From the NCBI GenBank assembly GCA_037147175.1, contig JBAWVS010000062.1:1-12213 (forward strand): a stretch of DNA of 12,213 nucleotides, written 5' to 3'. The notes below the pieces were generated by a model. The model saw nothing but the letters and a program-made list of their open reading frames with translations, ran no database searches and was not told where the DNA came from. This DNA comes from a bacterium. GTDB taxonomy: Bacteria > Cyanobacteriota > Vampirovibrionia > Gastranaerophilales > UBA9971. Position 1 is the first letter of the stretch. Each line of letters begins with the position of its first letter. Positions 6,695-12,200 of this stretch are shown one piece after another. Position numbers and translations under genes: made by a program.

Positions 6695-7312
6695 ATGTCA
6701 AAAACTTATGCTTACTTAAGAGTTTCAACTTTAATTCAAGATACCGAAAAAAACAAGGGCGATATTTTACGTTTTGCTAACGATAAAAAACTCGGTAACG
6801 TAGAATTTATTGAAGAAACTGTAACAGGTACGAGCAATTATAAAGATAGGCTGCTAGGATCGCTTATATGCGATTTAAAAAGCGGTGATGTGCTGATTGT
6901 TCCTGAACTTTCACGCCTCGCTCGTAGCATCTCTCAGATTCTTGAAATCATAGACCTGTCAAAACAAAAGAATTTTACCTTGTACAGCCTTAAAGAAAAC
7001 TTTTGCTCTGATGATAAATCAATCACTTCTGTAATTACCAGCACTATTTTTGGGCTTGTTGCACAAATAGAAAGGGATTTAATTTCACAGCGTACTAAAG
7101 AAGCTCTTAGAGCCAAGAAAGAAGCTGGTATGATGTTAGGAAGACCTAAAGGCAGGGGTAAAAGCAAATTAGATATTCATAAAGAAGAGATTGAAGCTAT
7201 GATAAAAACGGGTGTTCCCAAAACTAAAATAGCAAAAAAATACGGTACACTTCCTTATAACCTTTATAACTGGTTGAAAATGAATGAGATAGATTACAAA
7301 GAGCTGGTATAA
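6695..7312 (+). CDS. Serine resolvase/invertase
   Basis: A 205-aa serine recombinase. The ATG at 6695 is preferred over 6683 because GAGGCGG immediately precedes it. The N-terminal catalytic domain has the nucleophile in YLRVST (Ser11), ELSRLARS (near residues 71-78) with the conserved arginines, and the GLVAQIERDLISQRTKEAL long E-helix (about 125-143). The C-terminal domain is a helix-turn-helix (VPKTKIAKKYG...YNLYNWL). The size fits the small resolvase/invertase group. On a plasmid such enzymes typically resolve multimers or invert a segment. A candidate site lies directly upstream. The gene ends inside the stem of a hairpin terminator. Confidence 0.93.
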   Translation: MSKTYAYLRVSTLIQDTEKNKGDILRFANDKKLGNVEFIEETVTGTSNYKDRLLGSLICDLKSGDVLIVPELSRLARSISQILEIIDLSKQKNFTLYSLKENFCSDDKSITSVITSTIFGLVAQIERDLISQRTKEALRAKKEAGMMLGRPKGRGKSKLDIHKEEIEAMIKTGVPKTKIAKKYGTLPYNLYNWLKMNEIDYKELV

Positions 7313-7324
7313 GTCCAGCTCTTT
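7298..7324 (+). terminator. 10-bp stem-loop over the resolvase stop codon
   Basis: AAAGAGCTGG (7298-7307) and CCAGCTCTTT (7315-7324) pair perfectly, with the stop codon in the seven-base loop. A moderately T-rich stretch follows (CAATATTTCTTAGTTTT). It is a probable intrinsic terminator with a weak U tract. Confidence 0.65.
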
Positions 7325-7463
7325 CAATATTTCTTAGTTTTATCTTTATTAGACACGCTATGATCGATTTTAAGGCATGTTTTATACTGGCGTGGTATAT
7401 TTTAAAGGTGTATGGAAGCTGCTTGCTAAAATTTTTTCGGAAAAGATTGTAACAAATTATAAC

Positions 7464-7471
7464 GGGGGGGG
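7464..7471 (+). repeat. Run of eight Gs upstream of the phosphatase gene
   Basis: A GGGGGGGG tract stands alone in very AT-rich DNA, 53 bp before the ATG at 7525 and about 35 bp upstream of a TATAAA box (7507-7512). Homopolymer G tracts in promoters are known phase-variable switches. Whether this one varies in length cannot be seen from one sequence. Confidence 0.6.
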
Positions 7472-7524
7472 TAAATTTTAGCAACTTTTTATATTCACGT
7501 GCTTTGTATAAATATTAGTAAAAT

Positions 7525-8079
7525 ATGGAATATAAACAAATGCTATTAAATTCACACTACAGTTACAACCCGCAAATATATTTGAAACCTTCTTTTAGAG
7601 GGGTATCCTCAAGTATTAAAAATTTCCAAAAAGTGGATGATTGTCTATATAGAGGGGGTAATCCAACTCTGGAACAATTACGACAGCTAAAAAAGCAAGG
7701 GTTCTCAACTATTGTCAGTTTTAGAACAGGTTATCAGGGCAACGAATTTGATGAAGCTCAGGCTGTTAAAGCTTTAGGAATGAAACATATACATCTTCCT
7801 TTTATTTCTTGGGATAATCCGCCTGAAAATCACGTTAGCACATTCTTTGCTAATATAGAACAAGCAAAAAGTAAAGGAGAAAAAGTTTTTATACATTGTA
7901 CTCACGGAAAAGATAGAACAGGACTTTTTTCTGCTATGTATAAATTAACCTATGGTCTTGACAACATTGACGACTGTATTAGGGAAATGTTTAAATTAGG
8001 ACATAATGCAACGGAAAATCCCAACTTAATTCCATACTTAAGAAATTTTGCACAGAAGTTACCACAAAGGAGAATATAA
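7525..8079 (+). CDS. Atypical dual-specificity/tyrosine phosphatase
   Basis: A 184-aa protein. It carries the cysteine-phosphatase signature HCTHGKDRTG with nucleophile Cys125 and Arg131 (C-x5-R), and a likely general acid Asp97 in SWDNPP. Upstream, LYRGGNPTLEQLRQLKKQGF and TIVSFRTG match the small atypical dual-specificity fold (Siw14/PFA-DSP-like) as I know it. Substrates in this broad family include phosphotyrosine and inositol phosphates; which applies here is unknown. Residues 1-30 precede the domain and contain PSFRG, a motif shared with the neighbouring protein. There is no hydrophobic signal peptide and no clear Shine-Dalgarno. A TATAAA lies just upstream, so the mRNA may be nearly leaderless. 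It is two bases from the next gene, so they form an operon. Confidence 0.85.
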   Translation: MEYKQMLLNSHYSYNPQIYLKPSFRGVSSSIKNFQKVDDCLYRGGNPTLEQLRQLKKQGFSTIVSFRTGYQGNEFDEAQAVKALGMKHIHLPFISWDNPPENHVSTFFANIEQAKSKGEKVFIHCTHGKDRTGLFSAMYKLTYGLDNIDDCIREMFKLGHNATENPNLIPYLRNFAQKLPQRRI

Positions 8080-8081
8080 TA

Positions 8082-9527
8082 ATGAAAGTGAATCCAAGCT
8101 TAGTTTGCAAACAGCAAAACAATCTCAAAAACTCAAATAGCCAAGTTCAAAAAAACTTTAACGAAACCAATGACAGCCATTCTGAGATTAATTTAAACTT
8201 ACAACCGAATGCGCATTTAAATAAACTGTCTTTTACAGGAAGTTTAAATAAAGGCATTGAAAGTGCAGAAGTTTTTGTCGGAAAATTTTTAAAAACCGAA
8301 AGTCCAATTGAATCAGCTAAGTTATTATTAGGAAGGTATCCTGAACTAAGCTGGCTAACTGGTTCTGTGAATGCAACTCCAGAAGGTGTTGCCAAAACAA
8401 GTAAATCTATATCCGAAGCCATTTTTGGTAAACAACATACGGAATTTGACAGGACATTAACGGGAATAGAAACAATAAAATGGGTTCTTAAAGGTGATTA
8501 TGAACAATTTACAAAATGCCAAAAGCCCGAAGTTAAATTAACCCGTGAAAATTTTGACCATTTAAAAAGATATACTCACGAAGTGTTACCGAAGCCAGAA
8601 GATGTAGATGCAATGATTGGATATACAGTTATTAATGATTTAGGGAAAATCAAGTCTGTTGTAAGCGACATTCAGCAAAAAACGGGCATTCATGCCGTAG
8701 ACCACGATGATATATTATTATACGCTCTTAAACACACACCTGAAGAAGTACCTACGTTTAAAAGACTTTCTCCCGAACACAAAGATACAGTAGTAAGAAG
8801 CTTAGAACCTCAATTTAATATTGGACAATTTTTACAAGCTGAGAATCTCCCCGCAAATTTAACAGGATTAAAAAATCTCGACCCTAAAGCAATGGATTAT
8901 TATTTAACACACGCTGTTTATGATATTGCAGGAGCAGCAGGACATGTTAATCCTGACGGTTCTGTAGTTATGACAAATCCTCTTTATGAAGGCTTCAAAC
9001 AGGGAATTAATTCAATAAAAAGACTGTCTAACGGAGAATCAGAAGCTACGGTCTATAATAGCTTTATGCAAGCAAAAGCAGAAGCATTACAAATGCCATT
9101 TGATACTCCAAAAGACAAGGCTTTGGCAAAATTGGCAGTTTTATCAAGAGCAGGAAGTACAGGCGAAGCCAAAACAATAAGAAATGTCTTTGAATCTTTA
9201 TCTGATGAACATCAAAAAACATTAACCACCCATTTAAATAGAACGGGTATTGAAGACAAAGGGATTCTTTTATACTATGCTCCAGCATTTCTACAAAATT
9301 TAAAAGGTGCTTTAAAAGAACAACCAGAGCAAGCTTTACAAAAAGGATTCTCAACACTGGCTGAACTTTATCAAAGAGCGGACAAAATGGCTGATAAACC
9401 TAAAGGGGTATTTACTGTATTAATTTCGGATATTGCTAAAACAGCAAAAGAAGCTCCAGAGAAATTATTACCAGAAAATATTTCTTTAAAACCTGTAGGT
9501 GATAATGCAGAAGCAATAATAGCATAA
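8082..9527 (+). CDS. 481-aa helical protein with NDLGK and DHDD motifs, uncertain family
   Basis: It starts two bases after the phosphatase stop, with AAAGGAG ten bases before the ATG. Residues 1-48 are polar and disordered-looking, followed by LSFTG (49-53), then a mostly helical body. In the middle are motifs reminiscent of HD phosphohydrolases, although the first His is Asn: VINDLGK, then about 20 residues later VDHDDILLYAL, then YDIAGAAGHV. Between them is FNIGQFLQAENLPANL. From memory this block resembles a domain described mainly in fungi (DUF6829-like); I could not verify this. There is no signal peptide or membrane segment. Coupling to a phosphatase suggests a shared pathway, possibly phosphate-ester or nucleotide metabolism, which is inference. 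The last 15 residues are low-complexity. Confidence 0.6.
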   Translation: MKVNPSLVCKQQNNLKNSNSQVQKNFNETNDSHSEINLNLQPNAHLNKLSFTGSLNKGIESAEVFVGKFLKTESPIESAKLLLGRYPELSWLTGSVNATPEGVAKTSKSISEAIFGKQHTEFDRTLTGIETIKWVLKGDYEQFTKCQKPEVKLTRENFDHLKRYTHEVLPKPEDVDAMIGYTVINDLGKIKSVVSDIQQKTGIHAVDHDDILLYALKHTPEEVPTFKRLSPEHKDTVVRSLEPQFNIGQFLQAENLPANLTGLKNLDPKAMDYYLTHAVYDIAGAAGHVNPDGSVVMTNPLYEGFKQGINSIKRLSNGESEATVYNSFMQAKAEALQMPFDTPKDKALAKLAVLSRAGSTGEAKTIRNVFESLSDEHQKTLTTHLNRTGIEDKGILLYYAPAFLQNLKGALKEQPEQALQKGFSTLAELYQRADKMADKPKGVFTVLISDIAKTAKEAPEKLLPENISLKPVGDNAEAIIA

Positions 9528-9568
9528 TATTTTTAAGAATTTTTTATTGATCCTCTAGCAATTTTTAT

Positions 9569-9838
9569 TTATAGATTCTCAAAAGCATTTATTTTCAGGC
9601 ATTGTTCCAGCTCATAACGCTCTAGGTGGCTTCTTAATAGAAATCCCATTATCAAAGAGCTAGAAATTACGTCTTTTACGCTGATACCAACATTCTTTCT
9701 TGCCCTGTCCAGTAGTTCCGCATAGTCATTTATTGCTTCAAGTACCTGTGGATCAATTCTATCCACCATTAACTTCTCATTTTTCTTAGTCTTCTCAAGG
9801 CTTGTAAAGAATTTCTTTATTTGTTTTCTTAAGCTCAT
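9569..9838 (-). CDS. Small helical protein, unknown
   Basis: An 89-aa protein when started at the ATG 9838; a TTG five codons upstream is also possible. The Shine-Dalgarno is weak (GGGG). The sequence has a basic N-terminal helix (SLRKQIKKFFTSLEKTKKNEK) followed by a helix-rich region (VDRIDPQVLEAINDYAELLDRARKNVG) and ISVKDVISSSLIMGFLL, a layout that could suit a small DNA-binding or regulatory protein. No family was recognised. It converges on the 481-aa gene, with 41 bp between stop codons. A TATAAA box lies upstream on the minus strand. Confidence 0.55.
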   Translation of the reverse strand: MSLRKQIKKFFTSLEKTKKNEKLMVDRIDPQVLEAINDYAELLDRARKNVGISVKDVISSSLIMGFLLRSHLERYELEQCLKINAFENL

Positions 9839-10015
9839 TTTATTTAACCCCAATGATAATGGTAATATACTTAATTTATACCCTTCAGCGGGATTTTTTA
9901 AACAATCTTCAGGGTGCTGGAAAAATTATTTACCAAAACATCTTGTAAAAATCCTCAAATATGTAATAATAATAATATAAAGAAACAAAATTTAAAAATT
10001 AAAGTCTTAAATAAA

Positions 10016-10079
10016 AAGTCCTTTGCATGCGAAAGTTGGGATCTTTCCACTGTCTGAAAAGACTAGCTACAAAGGGCTT
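10016..10079. ncRNA. Compact three-way-junction structure at the DUF3800 3' end
   Basis: On the plus strand AAGTCCTTTG (10016-10025) pairs with CAAAGGGCTT (10070-10079), using one G-U pair. It encloses GAAAG/CTTTC (10031-10035/10043-10047) and GTCT-GAAA-AGAC (10052-10063), with a GNRA tetraloop. On the minus strand the same helices form with one C-A mismatch and are followed at once by CTTTTTATTT, which would make a branched intrinsic terminator for the DUF3800 gene. The terminator reading is the more conservative. A plus-strand structured RNA is supported by the G-U pair and the tetraloop. No known riboswitch or ribozyme core was recognised. Confidence 0.45.
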
Positions 10080-10840
10080 ATTTTATTAATATCAAACTTG
10101 TTTTTCTGGTTATAAATATTGTTCGGCTTGTTGTTATAGTCATAAATATCTGATATTGAATCAATTTTATCCTCAACAACATTTAAAAACCTTGTTTCAT
10201 TTTTGACATAAGCTCTGTATAACGCCCAGTTCATATAATCTATAATCTGTAAGCAAGGCTCATCAGAAGGTATTTGAACGAATACATCAATATTGTTATC
10301 TATTTGAACATTAAATTTGTTCTCAAAAGCAAGTTTAGCTGATAAAATAGCATTTTCAAAATGTATTTGTCTTGTCTTATTGTCTTTTTTAGAAAAATAA
10401 ATTTTGTTTTGCTGATTTTTATGTAAATTATTTTCAAAAAGCTTTGATACCAAGTCAAAATAGAACAAATCTTGATTCTTTTTGTGTCTATTCTTAAATA
10501 TTTCTTCATGTTTTCGAGCAACAACAAACTCGGCTTTAAAATCCAGTTCCTTTAATTTATCGAAAACAAACATCCGTATTTCAGGAATGTCGTTTTTGGC
10601 ATGAAAGCTTAAAGCTGTAGACTTTAAAGAGGGTATCCCTTGAAAATATGGGTTATTAATAACTTGTTGTCTTAATTTTTCTAATTCTGTTCTCAGTAAA
10701 GAGGGGCTTTTAGTTTTTATCAAACCTAATATTAAAATTGGGGAACATCCATCTTGTCCAAGTATTAGTTCATTTTTACCGTTATAAAAAGTTGCATCAC
10801 CTGATTCATCAACGAAGAAATATTTTGTTTTTTCACTCAT
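10067..10840 (-). CDS. DUF3800 protein
   Basis: A 257-aa protein matching the DUF3800 pattern: N-terminal YFFVDESGD (7-15), an RNase H-like first strand with paired acids; FHAKND in the middle; and a C-terminal QIIDYMNWALYR block, equivalent to the conserved Q-x-x-D-x-x-x-W segment. These proteins are predicted nucleases of the RNase H fold. They are frequent in phage, plasmid and defence neighbourhoods, but their substrate is not established. AAAGG lies eight bases before the ATG. A TATAAT box (10896-10891) and a palindrome mark its own promoter. Its last codons form one arm of the structure at 10016-10079. Confidence 0.85.
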   Translation of the reverse strand: MSEKTKYFFVDESGDATFYNGKNELILGQDGCSPILILGLIKTKSPSLLRTELEKLRQQVINNPYFQGIPSLKSTALSFHAKNDIPEIRMFVFDKLKELDFKAEFVVARKHEEIFKNRHKKNQDLFYFDLVSKLFENNLHKNQQNKIYFSKKDNKTRQIHFENAILSAKLAFENKFNVQIDNNIDVFVQIPSDEPCLQIIDYMNWALYRAYVKNETRFLNVVEDKIDSISDIYDYNNKPNNIYNQKNKFDINKISPL

Positions 10841-10890
10841 AAAGTTGCCTTTGATTCTCTGTTTGCTTAAAAAATTAAATCTCTATTGAT

Positions 10891-10924
10891 ATTATACTAA
10901 AAACAAATAATATTGATAGTATCA
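10891..10924 (-). promoter_or_regulatory. Promoter and palindromic operator candidate for the DUF3800 gene
   Basis: A perfect minus-strand TATAAT lies at 10896-10891. The perfect palindrome TGATAGTATCA (10914-10924) overlaps the expected -35 position, and ATTGATA occurs twice (10885-10891 and 10912-10918). The -35 box itself is poor, so activation or repression through the palindrome is plausible. Confidence 0.45.
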
Positions 10925-10956
10925 GACAGTAGCTCAAGGGCTGCCTTAATTTCGTT

Positions 10957-11217
10957 TTAAGGGTTATTGTTTTGTATCAATTCGTTCTTATGCAATCTTG
11001 TAAGCTTCTTAATCCTGTATTCTTCTTTCATAGCTTCGGATTTTGTTAAATATTCTTTGCTGTAAACAATTTTAACAGGCTTATTTGCTCTAGTGAATTT
11101 TGAAGCTGTGCCGTTCAGATGACATTCAAATCTTTTTTCGGGATCATCTGTATAACCACAATAAAGTTTATTATTAATGGTTAGTAAAATATATGTGTAA
11201 AACTTTTTATTTGGCAT
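10957..11217 (-). CDS. GIY-YIG nuclease-like protein (YhbQ/UPF0213 type)
   Basis: An 86-aa protein. It has YTYILL (8-13) and LYCGYTDDPEKRFECHLNG (18-36), the GIY-YIG motif with its arginine, then the ASKFTRANKPVKIVYSKEY block, which matches the YhbQ/UPF0213 single-domain group. The ending EEYRIKKLTRLHKNELI is also typical. GIY-YIG enzymes cut DNA by single-strand nicking. YhbQ-type proteins act on branched or damaged DNA in some species, but the role here is unknown. It starts four bases after the stop of the HTH/coiled-coil gene and so is probably co-transcribed. The length is normal for the family. Confidence 0.88.
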   Translation of the reverse strand: MPNKKFYTYILLTINNKLYCGYTDDPEKRFECHLNGTASKFTRANKPVKIVYSKEYLTKSEAMKEEYRIKKLTRLHKNELIQNNNP

Positions 11218-11221
11218 GGAT

Positions 11222-11764
11222 TTATTTTCCGAACTTTAACCCGAAAAATGATTTTTGTTTAAGCTGTTGGTTTTCAGCTTCAAGTTGATCTATTTTATCT
11301 TTATTTCTTTCATTTTCAAGTTTTAATTTAAAAAATTCTTCTTTCCAATAGTCTAAGTCTTTTTCTTTTTGTAATAAATTGTCTGTCAATAGCATTGTTT
11401 GACCAGCTTTGACACTATAGTCATTGACCTGACTTTGTAAGCTAACAACAGTATCAACAAGCTTATTGATTGTTTCCAATGGATTTAATTGTATAGATTG
11501 GCTTTGGACTGATTTATTATAGTCATTGTCTGTCAATATTTCTTTACCTTCTACGTCAATGACATTAGAAGTGTCTGTCATTTTACCATAATTTTTTTTA
11601 AGCTCTTCAATCCTAGAAGCAGTAAGCAAAATAACTGTCATTTTACGGTTATTGACTATCCTGTCAGATACATTGACATCACCCCTTTCAATCATTCTGT
11701 AAACTGTCTTAGGCTGAACCCCCAAAATGATTGCTAATTCTGAAACCTTGTATTCGTTTTCCAT
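11222..11764 (-). CDS. HTH and coiled-coil protein, possible plasmid regulator/partition protein
   Basis: A 180-aa protein. The ATG at 11764 has AGGG eight bases upstream. A longer frame from 11857 would run through the rep promoter region and is less likely. Residues 1-50 are a MerR/excisionase-like helix-turn-helix (YKVSELAIILGVQPKTVYRMIERGDV). Residues about 85-175 are a coiled coil with heptad-like spacing (ETINKLVDTVVSLQSQV, then KLKLENERNKDKIDQLEAEN and on to QQLKQ). This layout recalls KfrA-type plasmid proteins, which repress their own genes and help plasmid partition; that link is inference. It diverges from rep, and ATTGAC repeats run through the gene and its upstream region, so it may bind them. 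Confidence 0.72.
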   Translation of the reverse strand: MENEYKVSELAIILGVQPKTVYRMIERGDVNVSDRIVNNRKMTVILLTASRIEELKKNYGKMTDTSNVIDVEGKEILTDNDYNKSVQSQSIQLNPLETINKLVDTVVSLQSQVNDYSVKAGQTMLLTDNLLQKEKDLDYWKEEFFKLKLENERNKDKIDQLEAENQQLKQKSFFGLKFGK

Positions 11765-11827
11765 AATTCTTACCCTGTATATTGACTGACATTTAACCGC
11801 CAAAGTAGACAAAATATAGTTATTGAC
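11423..11827. repeat. Cluster of seven ATTGAC/GTCAAT motifs
   Basis: ATTGAC occurs at 11423, 11651, 11672, 11781 and 11822 on the plus strand, and GTCAAT at 11532 and 11555. Longer matches include GTTATTGAC (11648 and 11819) and ATTGACATC (11672 and 11822). A 12-mer, CTGTCATTTTAC, is repeated exactly 60 bp apart at 11575 and 11635. Seven hexamers in about 410 bp is far more than chance. Most lie inside the HTH/coiled-coil gene. Confidence 0.6.
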
Positions 11828-11850
11828 ATCTACAAATATATGTATATCAT
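11823..11850 (+). promoter_or_regulatory. Putative rep promoter
   Basis: A perfect TTGACA (11823-11828) is followed after 16 bp by TATCAT (11845-11850), one mismatch from TATAAT, pointing at the rep start at 12000 with a leader of about 140 bases. The TTGACA itself is part of one of the ATTGAC repeats, so the repeat-binding protein could block it. Confidence 0.6.
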
Positions 11851-11867
11851 GAGACATGATTTAAATC
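11846..11867. promoter_or_regulatory. Two overlapping palindromes at the rep promoter start site
   Basis: ATCATGAGACATGAT (11846-11860) is a perfect dyad with six-base arms and a three-base centre. GATTTAAATC (11858-11867) is a perfect ten-base palindrome overlapping it. They cover the -10 box and expected transcription start of the rep promoter, the classical position for a repressor operator. Confidence 0.6.
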
Positions 11868-11881
11868 AAAAACTTTACAAA

Positions 11882-11908
11882 CAAAAAAAGCACTTCCGAA
11901 GAAGCACT
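11882..11908 (-). terminator. UUCG-loop intrinsic terminator on the minus strand
   Basis: Read on the minus strand, AGTGCTTC-TTCG-GAAGTGCT pairs throughout, with two G-U wobbles and the very stable C(UUCG)G loop, and is followed by seven Ts. On the plus strand the wobbles become mismatches, so the minus orientation is favoured. It lies upstream of the HTH gene and inside the rep leader. Confidence 0.7.
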
Positions 11909-11931
11909 CTTTTATTAAATCTGATAACTTT

Positions 11932-11959
11932 ATTATAAGACTTCTTCTGGAATTTGCAA
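11932..11959 (-). promoter_or_regulatory. Minus-strand promoter inside the rep leader
   Basis: TTGCAA (11959-11954) and a perfect TATAAT (11937-11932) are 16 bp apart. Transcription would start near 11925 and meet the UUCG terminator within 20 bases. This would give an RNA of about 45 bases antisense to the rep leader, with readthrough into the HTH gene. Confidence 0.5.
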
Positions 11960-11976
11960 GAGTTTCGTATGCAAAT
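11952..11976. promoter_or_regulatory. Hairpin/operator just before the rep ribosome binding site
   Basis: ATTTGCA (11952-11958) and TGCAAAT (11970-11976) are perfect inverted repeats around an 11-base loop, ending about seven bases before the GGAGG of rep. It could modulate translation of rep or bind a dimeric repressor. Confidence 0.5.
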
Positions 11977-11999
11977 ATTTTTGGAGGATTAAAGGAACA

Positions 12000-12200
12000 A
12001 TGCAAAATGCGGCATTACTACAGCAAAAACCGACACAATTCAAATTAAGTAAGATTACCTTACAAAGTTTATGCAGGTTCGATATAAGCCCTACGGCGAA
12101 GCTTGTATTGCTTTATTTAGTAGACTGCTACAACCCTGCTAAAAGTTATATCTTTCCTATGGGCACTCCTAAAAACATAAAAATTTACAATATGGTATAA
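12000..12200 (+). pseudogene. 5' part of disrupted HTH_36-type replication initiator-like gene
   Basis: The ATG at 12000 has GGAGG and AAAGGA upstream. Codons 1-53 encode the N-terminal half of a winged helix-turn-helix protein (SPTAKLVLLYLVDCYNP is the typical first helix of HTH_36), ending in YIFP at 12158. The element inserted at the TA then supplies 13 foreign codons and a stop at 12198-12200, giving a 66-aa product with no recognition helix. The rest of the gene is at 58-759. Such proteins commonly initiate plasmid replication. The insertion implies loss of function unless the C-terminal piece restarts or an intact copy exists elsewhere. Confidence 0.75.

Noticed and set aside
6934-7167. 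Minus-strand frame inside the resolvase gene
   Set aside because: It is antisense to a clear serine recombinase, with no ribosome binding site or family features.
7224-7484. Minus-strand frame over the resolvase end and the G8 tract
   Set aside because: It covers a hairpin terminator and coding sequence; no support.
9064-9357. Minus-strand hydrophobic frame inside the 481-aa gene
   Set aside because: Leu/Phe-rich shadow of the coding strand; no start signals.
10016-10079. Integron attC site
   Set aside because: The ends lack the RYYYAAC/GTTRRRY core boxes and no integrase or cassette array is present.
11400-11830. CRISPR array from the repeated ATTGAC motifs
   Set aside because: Repeats are only 6-12 bases, irregularly spaced, on both strands and mostly inside a gene; no cas genes are nearby.
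11765-11857. Longer N-terminus for the HTH/coiled-coil gene starting at 11857
   Set aside because: It would run through the rep promoter and operator palindromes and lacks a Shine-Dalgarno; the ATG at 11764 has AGGG at good spacing.
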